Shown here in pieces: positions 1 to 9,392 of a DNA stretch of 64,000 nt. The notes under the pieces were generated by a model that saw nothing but the letters and a program-made list of their open reading frames with translations, was not told where the DNA came from and did not search any database. Position 1 is the first letter of the stretch; the number at the start of each line of letters is the position of its first letter. The position numbers and the translations under genes are program-made. The stretch is from Limnohabitans sp. (GTDB lineage Bacteria; Pseudomonadota; Gammaproteobacteria; Burkholderiales; Burkholderiaceae_C), in assembly GCF_017848645.1 (NCBI RefSeq), contig NZ_JAFEIF010000018.1, positions 22,772 to 86,771 on the forward strand, read 5' to 3'.

Positions 1-771
1 ATGACGTCTGGCCTGCAGCCGGGTGACATGGTCGTGCTGGCGGCGCGTCCTTCCATGGGCAAAACGGCTTTTGCCATCAACATCGCCGAGCATGTGGCCT
101 TGAACGAGGGTTTGCCGGTGGCGGTGTTCTCGATGGAAATGGGTGCATCGCAGTTGGCGGTGCGTGTGGTCGGCTCGATCGGCCGCATCGACCAGGGCCA
201 TTTGCGCACGGGCAAGCTCAGCGACGACGAGTGGCCACGCTTGACCGAGGCCATCGAAAAACTGCGCACCGTGTCCTTGCACATCGATGAAACGCCGGGC
301 CTCACACCTTCTGAATTGCGCGCCAATGCCCGCCGCTTGGCCCGCCAGTGCGGCAAGTTGGGTTTGATTGTGGTGGACTATTTGCAGCTGATGAGTGGCT
401 CGGGCGGCTCGGGTGGCGACAACCGCGCCACCGAGTTAGGCGAAATTTCGCGGGGCTTGAAAATGTTGGCCAAGGAGCTGCAGTGCCCGGTCATTGCTTT
501 GTCTCAGCTCAACCGAAGCGTCGAGCAGCGCACCGACAAACGCCCCATGATGAGCGACTTGCGAGAGTCCGGCGCCATCGAGCAGGATGCCGACATCATC
601 ATGTTCATTTACCGCGATGATTACTACAACAAGGATTCCAAAGATCCTGGCGTGGCCGAAATCATCATCGGCAAGCAGCGTAACGGCCCCACAGGCACGG
701 TACGCCTGACCTTCCTGAAGAACCTGACCCGTTTTGAAAGCCTGGCTTCAGGCCTCAGCGACGATTACTGA
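1..771 (+). CDS. dnaB: Replicative DNA helicase DnaB, C-terminal part (5' end outside window)
   Basis: Hexameric helicase that unwinds DNA ahead of the replisome. Only the C-terminal RecA-like ATPase domain is here. The P-loop ARPSMGKTA puts its lysine at residue 21 of the visible part, and the Walker B stretch LIVVDYLQL has its aspartate near residue 126. The family motif SQLNRSVEQR and the closing region IIIGKQRNGPTG are also present. The ATG at base 1 lies inside the domain just before the P-loop, so the N-terminal DnaG-interacting domain and true start must lie to the left. It converges on phoH with a gap of only 17 bases and no clear terminator. Confidence 0.96.
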   Translation: MTSGLQPGDMVVLAARPSMGKTAFAINIAEHVALNEGLPVAVFSMEMGASQLAVRVVGSIGRIDQGHLRTGKLSDDEWPRLTEAIEKLRTVSLHIDETPGLTPSELRANARRLARQCGKLGLIVVDYLQLMSGSGGSGGDNRATELGEISRGLKMLAKELQCPVIALSQLNRSVEQRTDKRPMMSDLRESGAIEQDADIIMFIYRDDYYNKDSKDPGVAEIIIGKQRNGPTGTVRLTFLKNLTRFESLASGLSDDY

Positions 772-788
772 GGCCCGAGGACGGGGTT

Positions 789-2513
789 TTAAAGCGCTTC
801 GCTGGCAAAGTCTGCCAGGCGTGAGCGTTCACCGCGGGCCAGCGTGATGTGCCCCCCGTGGGCCCAGCCCTTGAAGCGGTCGACCGCGTAGGTCAAACCC
901 GACGAGCCTTCGGTCAAGTAGGGCGTGTCGATCTGGGCCAGGTTGCCCATGCAGATGATCTTGGTGCCCGGGCCTGCGCGGGTGATCAGCGTTTTCATCT
1001 GCTTGGGCGTCAGGTTTTGCGCTTCGTCGATGATCACGTATTTGTTCATGAAAGTGCGACCGCGCATGAAGTTCATGCTCTTGATCTTGATGCGGCTCTT
1101 GATCAGCTCGTTGGTTGCAGCGCGGCCCCATTCACCGGCATTGCCCCCGTCGCCCTTGGCCAAGAACTCCAGGTTGTCGTCCAGCGCGCCCATCCAGGGG
1201 CCCATTTTTTCTTCTTCTGTGCCGGGCAAAAAGCCGATGTCTTCGCCCACGCTCACAGTAGCACGGGTCATGATGATCTCGGTGTAGCGGCGGTCGTCCA
1301 GCACCTGTGTCAGGCCTGCAGCCAAGGCCATCAGGGTTTTGCCCGTGCCTGCGGTACCCGCGAGCGTCACAAAGTCGACGTCCGGATCGGTCAGCAAGTT
1401 CATCGCAAAGTTTTGTTCGCGGTTGCGTGTGGTGACGCCCCAAACGGCATTTTTTTGGTGGTTGAAGTCCTTGAGTGTGCGCAGCACCGCTGTCTTACCC
1501 CGGATTTCGGTCACGCGGGCATACAGGCTGGGCTCACCAGGGGCCTCGAAATACACAAACTGGTTCATGAACAGGCTGGGCACGATGGGCCCGCTGATGC
1601 GGTAGAAGGTGTGGGTGCCTTGCTGCCAGCTTTCGACTGTTTTGCCATTCTTGAGCCAGAAGTCAGGGGGCAAAGCCATGGAGCCTGGGTACAGCAGGTC
1701 GCCGTCTTCCAGCGTCTTGTCGTTTTGGTAGTCCTCGGCTTGCAGCCCCAGTGCACGGGCCTTGACGCGCATGTTGATGTCTTTGGAGACCAGCACCACG
1801 TCACGCGGCGCATGCAATTGGCCCAGCGCCTTGACCACGCCCAGGATCTGGTTGTCGGCCTTGCCCTGCGGCAGTGCCAAGGGCAAGCTCAGGTCGAGCG
1901 CCTGGGTCTGGAAAAACAATTGCCCCATCGCATCGGTGTGGCCCGTGGCGTTCAGGGGTGAGCCCTTGCCCAAATCGGCACCTTGTGCAGATGCCAGGGT
2001 GTCCAGCGAGCGGCTGGCCTGGCGTGCATTGCGGGCGACCTCGGTCATGCCTTTTTTGTGGCCATCGAGCTCTTCCAGCACGATCATCGGCAAAAAGACA
2101 TCGTGCTCCTCAAAACGGAACAGACTCATCGGGTCGTGCATCAGCACATTGGTGTCGAGCACAAAGAGTTTGCTGGGGCCGCTGCGCCGCTTGCTTCGGA
2201 TGGGAGATGGTTTGCTCGCACGCTGGGCGGTCGCAGCGTCGGCAGGGCTGTACTCAGCTGGCGGTGTGGCTTGGGCAGTGATCTCTGGCGTGGCCTGCGC
2301 AACCCTTGGTGTCATGGGGGTCAAAGGCCTGGCGTCGTTCTTGCGTGACCGGGCTGGGCGTTTGGCCGTGCTGGGCTCGGGTGCCTCGCTCGTCAAGCGC
2401 CGCTTTGTTTCGATTTGCACCATCACGGGTTCATCGGTCTGTGTCTCGCCGCTTTCAAAAGCTTTGTGGGTCAAGCGGCTGGCGCGATGGGTGGGAGCGG
2501 GTGGCAATGGCAT
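789..2513 (-). CDS. phoH: PhoH family ATPase with N-terminal PIN domain
   Basis: Two-domain protein of 574 residues. After a disordered, Pro/Ala/Arg-rich N-terminus of about 110 residues comes a PIN-like nuclease domain opening with FVLDTNVLMHDP. The PhoH P-loop ATPase domain follows, with Walker A GTAGTGKT and a Walker B-type VIIDEAQN. PIN-PhoH proteins are thought to be RNA helicase/nucleases; the cellular role in this lineage is not settled. A shorter start at MVQIETKRR is possible, since the first 30 residues are low in family-like sequence. It lies downstream of the peroxiredoxin on the same strand, 156 bases away. Confidence 0.9.
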   Translation of the reverse strand: MPLPPAPTHRASRLTHKAFESGETQTDEPVMVQIETKRRLTSEAPEPSTAKRPARSRKNDARPLTPMTPRVAQATPEITAQATPPAEYSPADAATAQRASKPSPIRSKRRSGPSKLFVLDTNVLMHDPMSLFRFEEHDVFLPMIVLEELDGHKKGMTEVARNARQASRSLDTLASAQGADLGKGSPLNATGHTDAMGQLFFQTQALDLSLPLALPQGKADNQILGVVKALGQLHAPRDVVLVSKDINMRVKARALGLQAEDYQNDKTLEDGDLLYPGSMALPPDFWLKNGKTVESWQQGTHTFYRISGPIVPSLFMNQFVYFEAPGEPSLYARVTEIRGKTAVLRTLKDFNHQKNAVWGVTTRNREQNFAMNLLTDPDVDFVTLAGTAGTGKTLMALAAGLTQVLDDRRYTEIIMTRATVSVGEDIGFLPGTEEEKMGPWMGALDDNLEFLAKGDGGNAGEWGRAATNELIKSRIKIKSMNFMRGRTFMNKYVIIDEAQNLTPKQMKTLITRAGPGTKIICMGNLAQIDTPYLTEGSSGLTYAVDRFKGWAHGGHITLARGERSRLADFASEAL

Positions 2514-2669
2514 GTGCGAAGGCCTTTGGGTGTTTGAAAAAGTTGGACGCCAGAAAACAAAAAACCGCCAGGAGACCCGGGCGGCTTGAAGGATGGGGTG
2601 TAGCGGAGCTGCGTTTACGCGTCATGAAATCATTATGCACGAGCCCTGTGACAACACCGGCTTGGCACA

Positions 2670-3155
2670 TCAAGCCACAGCAGTGGCTTTTTTCAAGTCC
2701 TTGACAGCCTGCAGTACTTCTTCGACGTGGCCCGGCACTTTCAGGCCGCGCCACTCTTGTTTGAGGGTGCCGTCTGGCCCGATCAGGAAAGTGCTGCGCT
2801 CAATGCCTTTGACTTTTTTGCCGTACATGATTTTGTTTTTCACCACACCAAACATGTGGCACATTTTTTCTTCGGTGTCGGCGATCAGCTCAAAGGGCAG
2901 CTCCAGCTTGGCTTTGAAGTCGTCGTGCGATTTCATGTTGTCGCGGGACACACCCAGAACCAAGGCGCCCGCTTTCACGAAATCCTTGTATTTGTCGCGA
3001 AACTGCATGGCTTCGGTGGTGCAGCCGGGTGTGTTGTCTTTGGGGTAGAAAAACAAAACAACGGTTTGACCAACGTGGGAGACGTTCGAAACTTTCAGAC
3101 CGCTGGTGGCGTTGGCTTCAAATTCGGGGAGGGGTTTGTTCAGAACGATCGCCAT
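2670..3155 (-). CDS. bcp: Peroxiredoxin, BCP/PrxQ-like thiol peroxidase
   Basis: Reduces hydrogen peroxide and organic hydroperoxides using thioredoxin-type electron donors. The 161 residues match the thioredoxin fold, with the peroxidatic site PKDNTPGCTTEAM placing the reactive cysteine at residue 45. In E. coli Bcp the resolving cysteine is at position 50; here that position is Met, so the enzyme lacks the usual C45-C50 pair. Another cysteine occurs in EKMCHMF near residue 98. The start ATG at 3155 gives the expected family N-terminus. The gene is followed on the same strand by phoH. Confidence 0.92.
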   Translation of the reverse strand: MAIVLNKPLPEFEANATSGLKVSNVSHVGQTVVLFFYPKDNTPGCTTEAMQFRDKYKDFVKAGALVLGVSRDNMKSHDDFKAKLELPFELIADTEEKMCHMFGVVKNKIMYGKKVKGIERSTFLIGPDGTLKQEWRGLKVPGHVEEVLQAVKDLKKATAVA

Positions 3156-3314
3156 GGAACTTTATCTCGCTTGACTGGTTGAGCGGGTGCCACCAATTAA
3201 TGGTGTCAGTTTCGCTTTAGGCCATAGACCTTACAACCCGCTATTTTACTCTGAACAGCGTTTGGTATTTGCACAGCCGTGGTGTTGAAAAAACACCGCA
3301 CAAGAATGCATGCT

Positions 3315-3692
3315 TTAGGACTCGATCAAAAGCAGGGCGACCACTTTGCGTCCTTCACTGGCCAGAATGTTGTAGGTGCGGCATGCCGCAGCGGTGTCCA
3401 TGGTCTCTACCCCAACGCCACGGGCGATCAGGTCCTGCAGCCATTGAGGTTTGGCAAACCGCAGCTTTTGTCCGCTGCCAAACAAGATGAGCTCGGCACC
3501 GCTTTGGGCCCATGGGCTGAAGTCACTGGCACTCAGGGCCTCGAATTGGCCTGTGGCCCAAGCTGCAGTCGGCACATCGGGCAGGCTGCTCACGGACAAG
3601 GACTGTGAATGCCGCACGCCATTGACCTCGATCCAGACACGATCGTACGCGTTGATGGTCGGGGCATTGGATTTGTCGGGCTGGAGTTTCAT
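3315..3692 (-). CDS. Mth938-like domain protein (DUF498/NDUFAF3-like)
   Basis: Small cytoplasmic protein of about 125 residues with the beta-rich Mth938 fold, seen in GAELILFGSGQKLRF and in the stretch GVGVETMDTAAACRTYNIL. Relatives include the mitochondrial complex I assembly factor NDUFAF3; the bacterial role is unknown. The frame is open further upstream, but the ATG at 3692 (MKLQPDKSN) is chosen because the upstream residues do not resemble the family. It is transcribed away from alaA, with about 120 bases between them that should hold both promoters. Confidence 0.8.
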   Translation of the reverse strand: MKLQPDKSNAPTINAYDRVWIEVNGVRHSQSLSVSSLPDVPTAAWATGQFEALSASDFSPWAQSGAELILFGSGQKLRFAKPQWLQDLIARGVGVETMDTAAACRTYNILASEGRKVVALLLIES

Positions 3693-3815
3693 GGGGCGGC
3701 AACAGTGGGGGGTAAGCGCAATTAGAGACCAAGCTCTGAAAACTGCTTCAGAGGGGCGCACAAAATGTGGTCAAATTATAGGTTTTCCCTCACCCACACT
3801 GCCTTTGGAGGCACT

Positions 3816-5057
3816 TTGAAGACCATTCAGAAATCTGCCAAGCTCGCCAACGTTTGTTATGACATTCGCGGCCCCATCATGGACCGAGCGCGTCAGATGG
3901 AAGAAGACGGCCACAAGATCATCAAACTGAACATCGGCAACCTGGCGGTTTTTGGCTTTGATGCGCCCGAAGAGATCCAGCAGGACATGATCCGCAACTT
4001 GCCCAATTCGGCGGGATATTCAGACAGCAAAGGCATTTTTGCCGCACGCAAAGCCGTGATGCACGAAACCCAAAAGCAGGGCATTTTGGGCGTCACGCTG
4101 GACGACATTTACTTGGGCAATGGGGCCAGCGAATTAATCGTGATGGCCACCAATGGCTTGCTCGACGATGGTGACGAGTTGCTTTTGCCGTCACCCGATT
4201 ACCCGCTGTGGACAGCGGCGGCCAGTTTGTCGGGTGGGACGCCCGTGCATTACGGCTGTGACGAGACCAATGGCTGGATGCCCGATTTGGACGACATCCG
4301 TGCCAAAGTCACACCCCGCACCAAGGGCATTGTGGTCATCAACCCCAACAACCCGACGGGCGCTTTGTATGCCGACGACTTGCTCAAGGGCATTGTGGCG
4401 ATTGCACGCGAACATGGTTTGGTGATCTTTGCCGACGAGGTGTACGACAAGGTCTTGTACGACGGTGTCAAGCACACGCCGCTGGCCAGTTTGTCGCAAG
4501 ACGTGCTGACACTGACCTTCAACTCCTTGTCTAAAAGCTACCGCTCTTGCGGCTACCGTGCGGGCTGGATGGTGATCTCGGGTGACAAGAAAATGGCCCG
4601 CGATTACATCGAAGGCCTGAACATGCTCTCCAACATGCGCTTGTGCGCCAACGTTCCGGGCCAATGGGCCATTCAGACCGCTTTAGGCGGGCACCAAAGC
4701 ATCAATGAACTGGTGGGCGAGGGCGGCCGCTTGCGCAAGCAGCGTGACTTGGCGCACCAACTGATCACGGCGATTCCGGGTGTCAGCTGCGTCAAGCCCC
4801 GTGCGGCTTTGTACATGTTCCCCAAACTCGATCCGAAGATTTACCCGGTGCAGGACGACCAGGACTTTTTCTTGCAACTGCTGGAAGAAACCAAGGTCAT
4901 GCTGGTTCAGGGCACGGGCTTCAACTGGCCCGATGCCGACCATTTCCGGATCGTGTTTTTGCCGCATGAAGACGACCTGCGCGAAGCCATTGGCCGCGTG
5001 GCGCGGTTCCTGGAAAGCGCCCGCAAGCGCTTTGGCACCGACAAACTGGTGGCCTGA
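3816..5057 (+). CDS. alaA: Alanine-synthesising aminotransferase AlaA
   Basis: Pyridoxal-phosphate aminotransferase that makes alanine from pyruvate and glutamate. The sequence follows E. coli AlaA closely: YDIRGP near residue 15, NPNNPTGA near 177, FADEVYDK near 205, and NSLSKSYR with the PLP lysine at residue 240. The start is taken as TTG at 3816, after a GGAGG four bases upstream. MKTIQKSAKL then aligns without gaps to the E. coli start, and the PLP lysine number matches exactly. An in-frame ATG at 3765 would add 17 residues with no counterpart in E. coli AlaA. The next gene rightward is hom. Confidence 0.92.
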   Translation: MKTIQKSAKLANVCYDIRGPIMDRARQMEEDGHKIIKLNIGNLAVFGFDAPEEIQQDMIRNLPNSAGYSDSKGIFAARKAVMHETQKQGILGVTLDDIYLGNGASELIVMATNGLLDDGDELLLPSPDYPLWTAAASLSGGTPVHYGCDETNGWMPDLDDIRAKVTPRTKGIVVINPNNPTGALYADDLLKGIVAIAREHGLVIFADEVYDKVLYDGVKHTPLASLSQDVLTLTFNSLSKSYRSCGYRAGWMVISGDKKMARDYIEGLNMLSNMRLCANVPGQWAIQTALGGHQSINELVGEGGRLRKQRDLAHQLITAIPGVSCVKPRAALYMFPKLDPKIYPVQDDQDFFLQLLEETKVMLVQGTGFNWPDADHFRIVFLPHEDDLREAIGRVARFLESARKRFGTDKLVA

Positions 5058-5109
5058 TTTTTTTCTAGAAATGCCCGGTATGGCCGGGCGCAACGTTAAA
5101 GAGTAGTGA

Positions 5110-6432
5110 ATGAAACCGATCAAAGTGGGCCTGTTGGGCATTGGGACTGTGGGCAGTGGCACCTTCAACGTGCTCCAGCGCAACCAGGAAGAAATCCAGC
5201 GCCGTGCCGGCCGTGGCATTGAAATCGCCATGGTGGCCGATCTCGACGTGGCGCGTGCCAAGGCCGTGGTGGGCGAGGGCGTTCAGGTGGTGGCCGATGC
5301 CCGTGCGGTGATTGCCAACCCTGAGATCGACATCGTGATCGAGTTGATTGGCGGCTATGGCATTGCCAAAGCCTTGGTCATGGAAGCCATTGCCGCAGGC
5401 AAGCATGTGGTCACGGCCAACAAGGCCTTGCTGGCCGTGCATGGCACTGAGATTTTTGCAGCGGCCCAGGCCAAAGGCGTGATGGTGGCGTTTGAAGCCG
5501 CCGTGGCAGGCGGCATCCCGATCATCAAGGCCTTGCGTGAAGGTCTGACCGCCAACAGCATCCAGTGGGTGGCGGGCATCATCAACGGCACGACCAACTT
5601 CATCCTCTCTGAGATGCGCGACAAGGGCTTGGACTTTGGCGATGTGCTCAAGGAAGCCCAGCGACTGGGTTATGCCGAAGCCGATCCCACATTTGACATT
5701 GAAGGCGTGGACGCTGCGCACAAAGTGACCCTGATGAGCGCGATCGCGTTTGGCATTCCGGTGCAGTTTGACAAAGCTTATGTCGAAGGCATCACCAAGC
5801 TGGGTGCGGCCGACATCAAATACGCCGAGCAATTGGGCTACCGCATCAAGCTGCTCGGGATCACCAAACGCACGGCGCAAGGCATCGAGTTGCGCGTGCA
5901 TCCCAGCCTGGTCCCGACCCAGCGTTTGATCGCCAACGTCGAAGGCGCGATGAACGCCGTGATGGTGCAGGGTGACGCCGTGGGCACCACCTTGTATTAC
6001 GGCAAAGGCGCAGGCTCCGAGCCCACCGCCAGCGCGGTGATCGCTGATCTGGTGGACATCACCCGTTTGCACACGGCTGACCCCCTCAACCGCGTGCCGC
6101 ACCTGGCTTTCCAGCCGGGGGCTATGAGCGATTTGCGCGTCTTGCCCATGTCCGAAGTCGTGACCAGCTATTACCTGCGTTTGCGCGTGGCCGACCAAGC
6201 GGGAGTGCTCGCCAAACTCACCGGCTTGCTGGCCCAGGCTGACATCAGCATCGACGCGGTTTTACAGCGCGAGGCCGATCAGGTCAGCCAGGCGGGCGAA
6301 AACCAGACCGACGTGATCATCCTGACCCACGACACCCGCGAAGGCACTTTGAACGATGTGCTGGCCCAAATGCAGGCCTTGCCCACCGTGATGGCGCCCA
6401 TCGTGCGCATTCGCAAGGAAGAGTTGAACTGA
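5110..6432 (+). CDS. hom: Homoserine dehydrogenase
   Basis: Reduces aspartate semialdehyde to homoserine, the branch point towards threonine and methionine. The N-terminal nucleotide-binding site is GLLGIGTVGSG (residues 7-17). The catalytic domain has the family stretch INGTTNFIL and GYAEADPTFDIEGVDAAHK. A C-terminal ACT domain (SYYLRLRVADQAGVLAKL onward) suggests feedback control by threonine. The length of 440 residues is normal for the single-function enzyme. The stop codon overlaps the thrC start by one base (TGATG), so the two genes are translationally coupled. Confidence 0.96.
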   Translation: MKPIKVGLLGIGTVGSGTFNVLQRNQEEIQRRAGRGIEIAMVADLDVARAKAVVGEGVQVVADARAVIANPEIDIVIELIGGYGIAKALVMEAIAAGKHVVTANKALLAVHGTEIFAAAQAKGVMVAFEAAVAGGIPIIKALREGLTANSIQWVAGIINGTTNFILSEMRDKGLDFGDVLKEAQRLGYAEADPTFDIEGVDAAHKVTLMSAIAFGIPVQFDKAYVEGITKLGAADIKYAEQLGYRIKLLGITKRTAQGIELRVHPSLVPTQRLIANVEGAMNAVMVQGDAVGTTLYYGKGAGSEPTASAVIADLVDITRLHTADPLNRVPHLAFQPGAMSDLRVLPMSEVVTSYYLRLRVADQAGVLAKLTGLLAQADISIDAVLQREADQVSQAGENQTDVIILTHDTREGTLNDVLAQMQALPTVMAPIVRIRKEELN

Positions 6433-7877
6433 TGCGCTACCTGTCGACCCGCGGCCACGCTGACCGCAAACAGTTTTGTGAAATTTTGCTCGAAGGCCTG
6501 GCGCCCGACGGTGGCTTGTACCTGCCCGAAAGCTACCCTCAGATTGATGCTGCGGCTCTGACCCGCTTGCGCCAAGTCTGGCAAAGCCAGGGCTATGCGG
6601 CTTTGGCTTTTGAGGTGCTGTCGCTGTACATCGACGACATTCCAAGCGATGACTTGCTGGCCTTGTGCCGCAAGACCTACATTCCTGAAGTGTTCGGCTC
6701 GAAAGAAATCGTGCCACTCAAGCCCTTGCAGGCTACGGGCCAAGCACAGCCCGAGATGTTCCTCGAGGCCTTGTCCAACGGCCCTACTTTGGCCTTCAAA
6801 GACATGGCCATGCAATTGCTGGGCAACTTGTTTGAGTACGAGTTGGCGCGGCGCGGCGAAGCGCTGAACATTTTTGGCGCCACCTCGGGCGACACGGGCA
6901 GTGCGGCCGAATACGCCATGCGCGGCAAAAAAGGTGTGCGCGTCTTCATGACCAGCCCGAACGGGCGCATGAGTCCGTTCCAGCAAGCGCAGATGTTCAG
7001 CCTGCTCGACGAGAACATCCACAACATCGCCATCGAAGGCGTGTTCGACGACTGCCAGGACATCGTCAAGGCGGTCTCCAACGATCTGGAGTTCAAGCGC
7101 CAATACAAAATTGGCACCGTGAACTCCATCAACTGGGCGCGTTTGCTGGCCCAGGTGGTGTATTACTTTGCGGGTTACTTCCAGGCCACAAAAAGCAACG
7201 ACCAAAAGGTCAGCTTCACGGTGCCGAGCGGCAACTTTGGCAATGTGTGCGCAGGCCATGTGGCCCGCATGATGGGCTTGCCGATTGACCGCCTGGTCGT
7301 GGCCACCAACGAAAACGATGTGCTCGACGAATTCTTCCGCACCGGCATTTACCGTGTGCGCGGCACGGCAGACACGCACGAAACCTCCAGCCCGTCGATG
7401 GACATCTCCAAGGCCAGCAACTTCGAGCGTTTTGTGTTCGACCTGCTGGGGCGCGATGCGGTCCAAACCAAAGCCATTTTTGGCGAAGGTCTGAGCCGCC
7501 AAGGCTTCTTCGATTTGTCGGGCGACCCACGCTTTGCCCATGCTGCCACTACCTACGGTTTTGACAGCGGCCGCAGCACCCACGCCGACCGCCTGAAGAC
7601 CATTCAAGATGTGTTTGCCAGCTACGGCATGATGATCGACACCCACACCGCCGACGGCGTGAAGGTGGCCAAAGCGCATCTGAACCCGCAGGTGCCGATG
7701 ATCGTGCTCGAAACCGCTTTGCCCATCAAGTTCGCAGCCACCATCGTGGAAGCTTTGGGCCGCCAGCCTGAGCGCCCACCGCAGTTTGAAGGCATCGAAG
7801 CCTTGCCCAAGCGCGTGCAGGTCATGAAAGCCGATGTGGCTTTGGTCAAGGCCTACATCCAGCAGCACTGCGACTGA
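6432..7877 (+). CDS. thrC: Threonine synthase
   Basis: PLP enzyme that converts O-phosphohomoserine to threonine. The PLP-binding lysine is in NGPTLAFKDMAMQ (Lys123). The phosphate-cradle motif FGATSGDTGSAAEYA and the glycine-rich SGNFGNVCAG are intact. At 481 residues it belongs to the longer (yeast/E. coli-like) class with an N-terminal Thr_synth_N segment (MRYLSTRGHADRKQF). The start overlaps the end of hom. thrB is not in this window, so the intermediate homoserine kinase is encoded elsewhere. Confidence 0.96.
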   Translation: MRYLSTRGHADRKQFCEILLEGLAPDGGLYLPESYPQIDAAALTRLRQVWQSQGYAALAFEVLSLYIDDIPSDDLLALCRKTYIPEVFGSKEIVPLKPLQATGQAQPEMFLEALSNGPTLAFKDMAMQLLGNLFEYELARRGEALNIFGATSGDTGSAAEYAMRGKKGVRVFMTSPNGRMSPFQQAQMFSLLDENIHNIAIEGVFDDCQDIVKAVSNDLEFKRQYKIGTVNSINWARLLAQVVYYFAGYFQATKSNDQKVSFTVPSGNFGNVCAGHVARMMGLPIDRLVVATNENDVLDEFFRTGIYRVRGTADTHETSSPSMDISKASNFERFVFDLLGRDAVQTKAIFGEGLSRQGFFDLSGDPRFAHAATTYGFDSGRSTHADRLKTIQDVFASYGMMIDTHTADGVKVAKAHLNPQVPMIVLETALPIKFAATIVEALGRQPERPPQFEGIEALPKRVQVMKADVALVKAYIQQHCD

Positions 7878-7883
7878 CAGACC

Positions 7884-9140
7884 ATGAGCACCGCCCCACG
7901 CGCCCCTTTGATGTCTTTAGACGACGCGCTGCAGGCGCTGCTCGCGCGCATCACCCCTTTGACCGACGCCGAGTCGGTGGCCACCTTCGATGCCGATGGG
8001 CGTGTGCTGGCCGAAGGCCTGGTTTCGGCCTTGCAGGTGCCGGCTTTTGACAATTCCTCGATGGACGGCTACGCGGTGCGCCGTGCCGATTTGTTGCAGC
8101 CCGGCGTCACACTGCGTGTGAGCCAGCGCATTGCAGCCGGTCACACCGGGCAGCCTTTGCAGCCCGGGCAAGTCGCCCGCATCTTCACCGGGGCCCCTGT
8201 GCCTGAGGGCGCTGATGCCATCGTCATGCAGGAGCAAGCCGAGCCCGTGCCCGAAGAGCCCGACGCCGTGCGGTTTAACGTGGTGCCCGAGCCGGGGCAG
8301 TGGATTCGCCGCAGCGGCGAAGACATCCGCCAAGGCCAGACGGCTTTGCAACGTGGCCAAAAATTGGGGCCTGCCGAGCTGGGCCTGGCTGCGAGCCTGG
8401 GTCTGGCGCATCTGTTGGTTTTGCGCCGCCCCCGAGTCGCCTTATTTTCAACGGGCGACGAGCTGGTCATGCCGGGCGATGTGGCCCCGCAGGACATGCC
8501 CCCGGGCAGCATTTACAACTCCAACCGCTTTTTCCTGCGCACCCTGTTGCACCGCATGGGTTGTGAGGTGAGCGATCTCGGCATCGTGCCCGACCGGCGC
8601 GAGGCCACCGTGGCCGCGCTCAAAACCGCGGCCGATCACCACGACCTGATCCTGACCAGCGGCGGTGTGTCGGTGGGCGAAGAAGACCACGTCAAACCGG
8701 CGGTGCAGTCCTTGGGCGAGTTGAACCTGTGGCAAATCGCCATGAAGCCGGGCAAACCCTTTGCATATGGCCAGGTGCGGCGTCAGACCGCTGAGGGCGT
8801 GGCCCACTTTGTGGGCTTGCCGGGCAACCCGGTGTCCAGTTTCATGACCTTTTTGCTTCTGGTCCGGCCCTTGCTGAGCAAGATGCAGGGCATGAGCACC
8901 TTTGCACCCCACACCCAACGCTTGCCTGCACATTTTGCGTGGCCCAAGGCCGACAAGCGCCGCGAATTCTTGCGCGTGCGCCGCAATGCCCAAGGAGGGC
9001 TGGACCTCTTTCCCAGCCAAAGCTCTGGGGTGTTGACCTCGGTGGTGTGGGCCGATGGGGTGGTGGACAACCCCGGTGGACAGACGATTGAGCCCGGCCA
9101 GCTGGTCGATTTTTGGCCTTTTTCGGAGTGCTTGGCATGA
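7884..9140 (+). CDS. moeA: Molybdopterin molybdotransferase MoeA
   Basis: Inserts molybdate into adenylylated molybdopterin in the last step of molybdenum cofactor synthesis. The protein shows the MoeA N-terminal region (FDNSSMDGYAVR), the central MoCF-binding motif LTSGGVSVGEEDHVK, and the closing GLPGNPVSSFMTFLLLV followed by the C-terminal beta domain. Its 418 residues are the usual size. It starts six bases after thrC and its stop overlaps moaD (ATGA), so the Mo-cofactor genes appear to be read through from the threonine genes. Confidence 0.95.
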   Translation: MSTAPRAPLMSLDDALQALLARITPLTDAESVATFDADGRVLAEGLVSALQVPAFDNSSMDGYAVRRADLLQPGVTLRVSQRIAAGHTGQPLQPGQVARIFTGAPVPEGADAIVMQEQAEPVPEEPDAVRFNVVPEPGQWIRRSGEDIRQGQTALQRGQKLGPAELGLAASLGLAHLLVLRRPRVALFSTGDELVMPGDVAPQDMPPGSIYNSNRFFLRTLLHRMGCEVSDLGIVPDRREATVAALKTAADHHDLILTSGGVSVGEEDHVKPAVQSLGELNLWQIAMKPGKPFAYGQVRRQTAEGVAHFVGLPGNPVSSFMTFLLLVRPLLSKMQGMSTFAPHTQRLPAHFAWPKADKRREFLRVRRNAQGGLDLFPSQSSGVLTSVVWADGVVDNPGGQTIEPGQLVDFWPFSECLA

Positions 9141-9388
9141 AAGTGCAGGTTCGCTATTTCGCCTCTTTGCGTGAAAGCATTGGTTTGTCGCACGAGACCG
9201 TGGAGACCCAGACGGCCGATGTGGCCGCTTTGCGCACCGAGTTGATGGCCCGTGGCGAGCATTACCGCGCTTGTCTGGCACCAGAGCGTCCGGTGCGCAC
9301 GGCCCTGAATCAGCTCATGGTGCAAGGCAACGCTGCCCTGACCGAGGGCTGCGAGGTCGGCTTTTTCCCACCTGTGACTGGGGGCTGA
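9137..9388 (+). CDS. moaD: Molybdopterin synthase small subunit MoaD
   Basis: Ubiquitin-fold sulfur carrier that, as a C-terminal thiocarboxylate, donates sulfur to precursor Z within the MoaD-MoaE synthase. It has 83 residues, begins MKVQVRYFASLRESIG, and ends in the essential Gly-Gly (PPVTGG). The start ATG overlaps the moeA stop by four bases. An upstream in-frame ATG at 9113 lies within moeA and would add eight residues that are not family-like. moaE begins four bases after the stop, as expected for the two subunits. Confidence 0.94.
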   Translation: MKVQVRYFASLRESIGLSHETVETQTADVAALRTELMARGEHYRACLAPERPVRTALNQLMVQGNAALTEGCEVGFFPPVTGG

Positions 9389-9392
9389 CACC

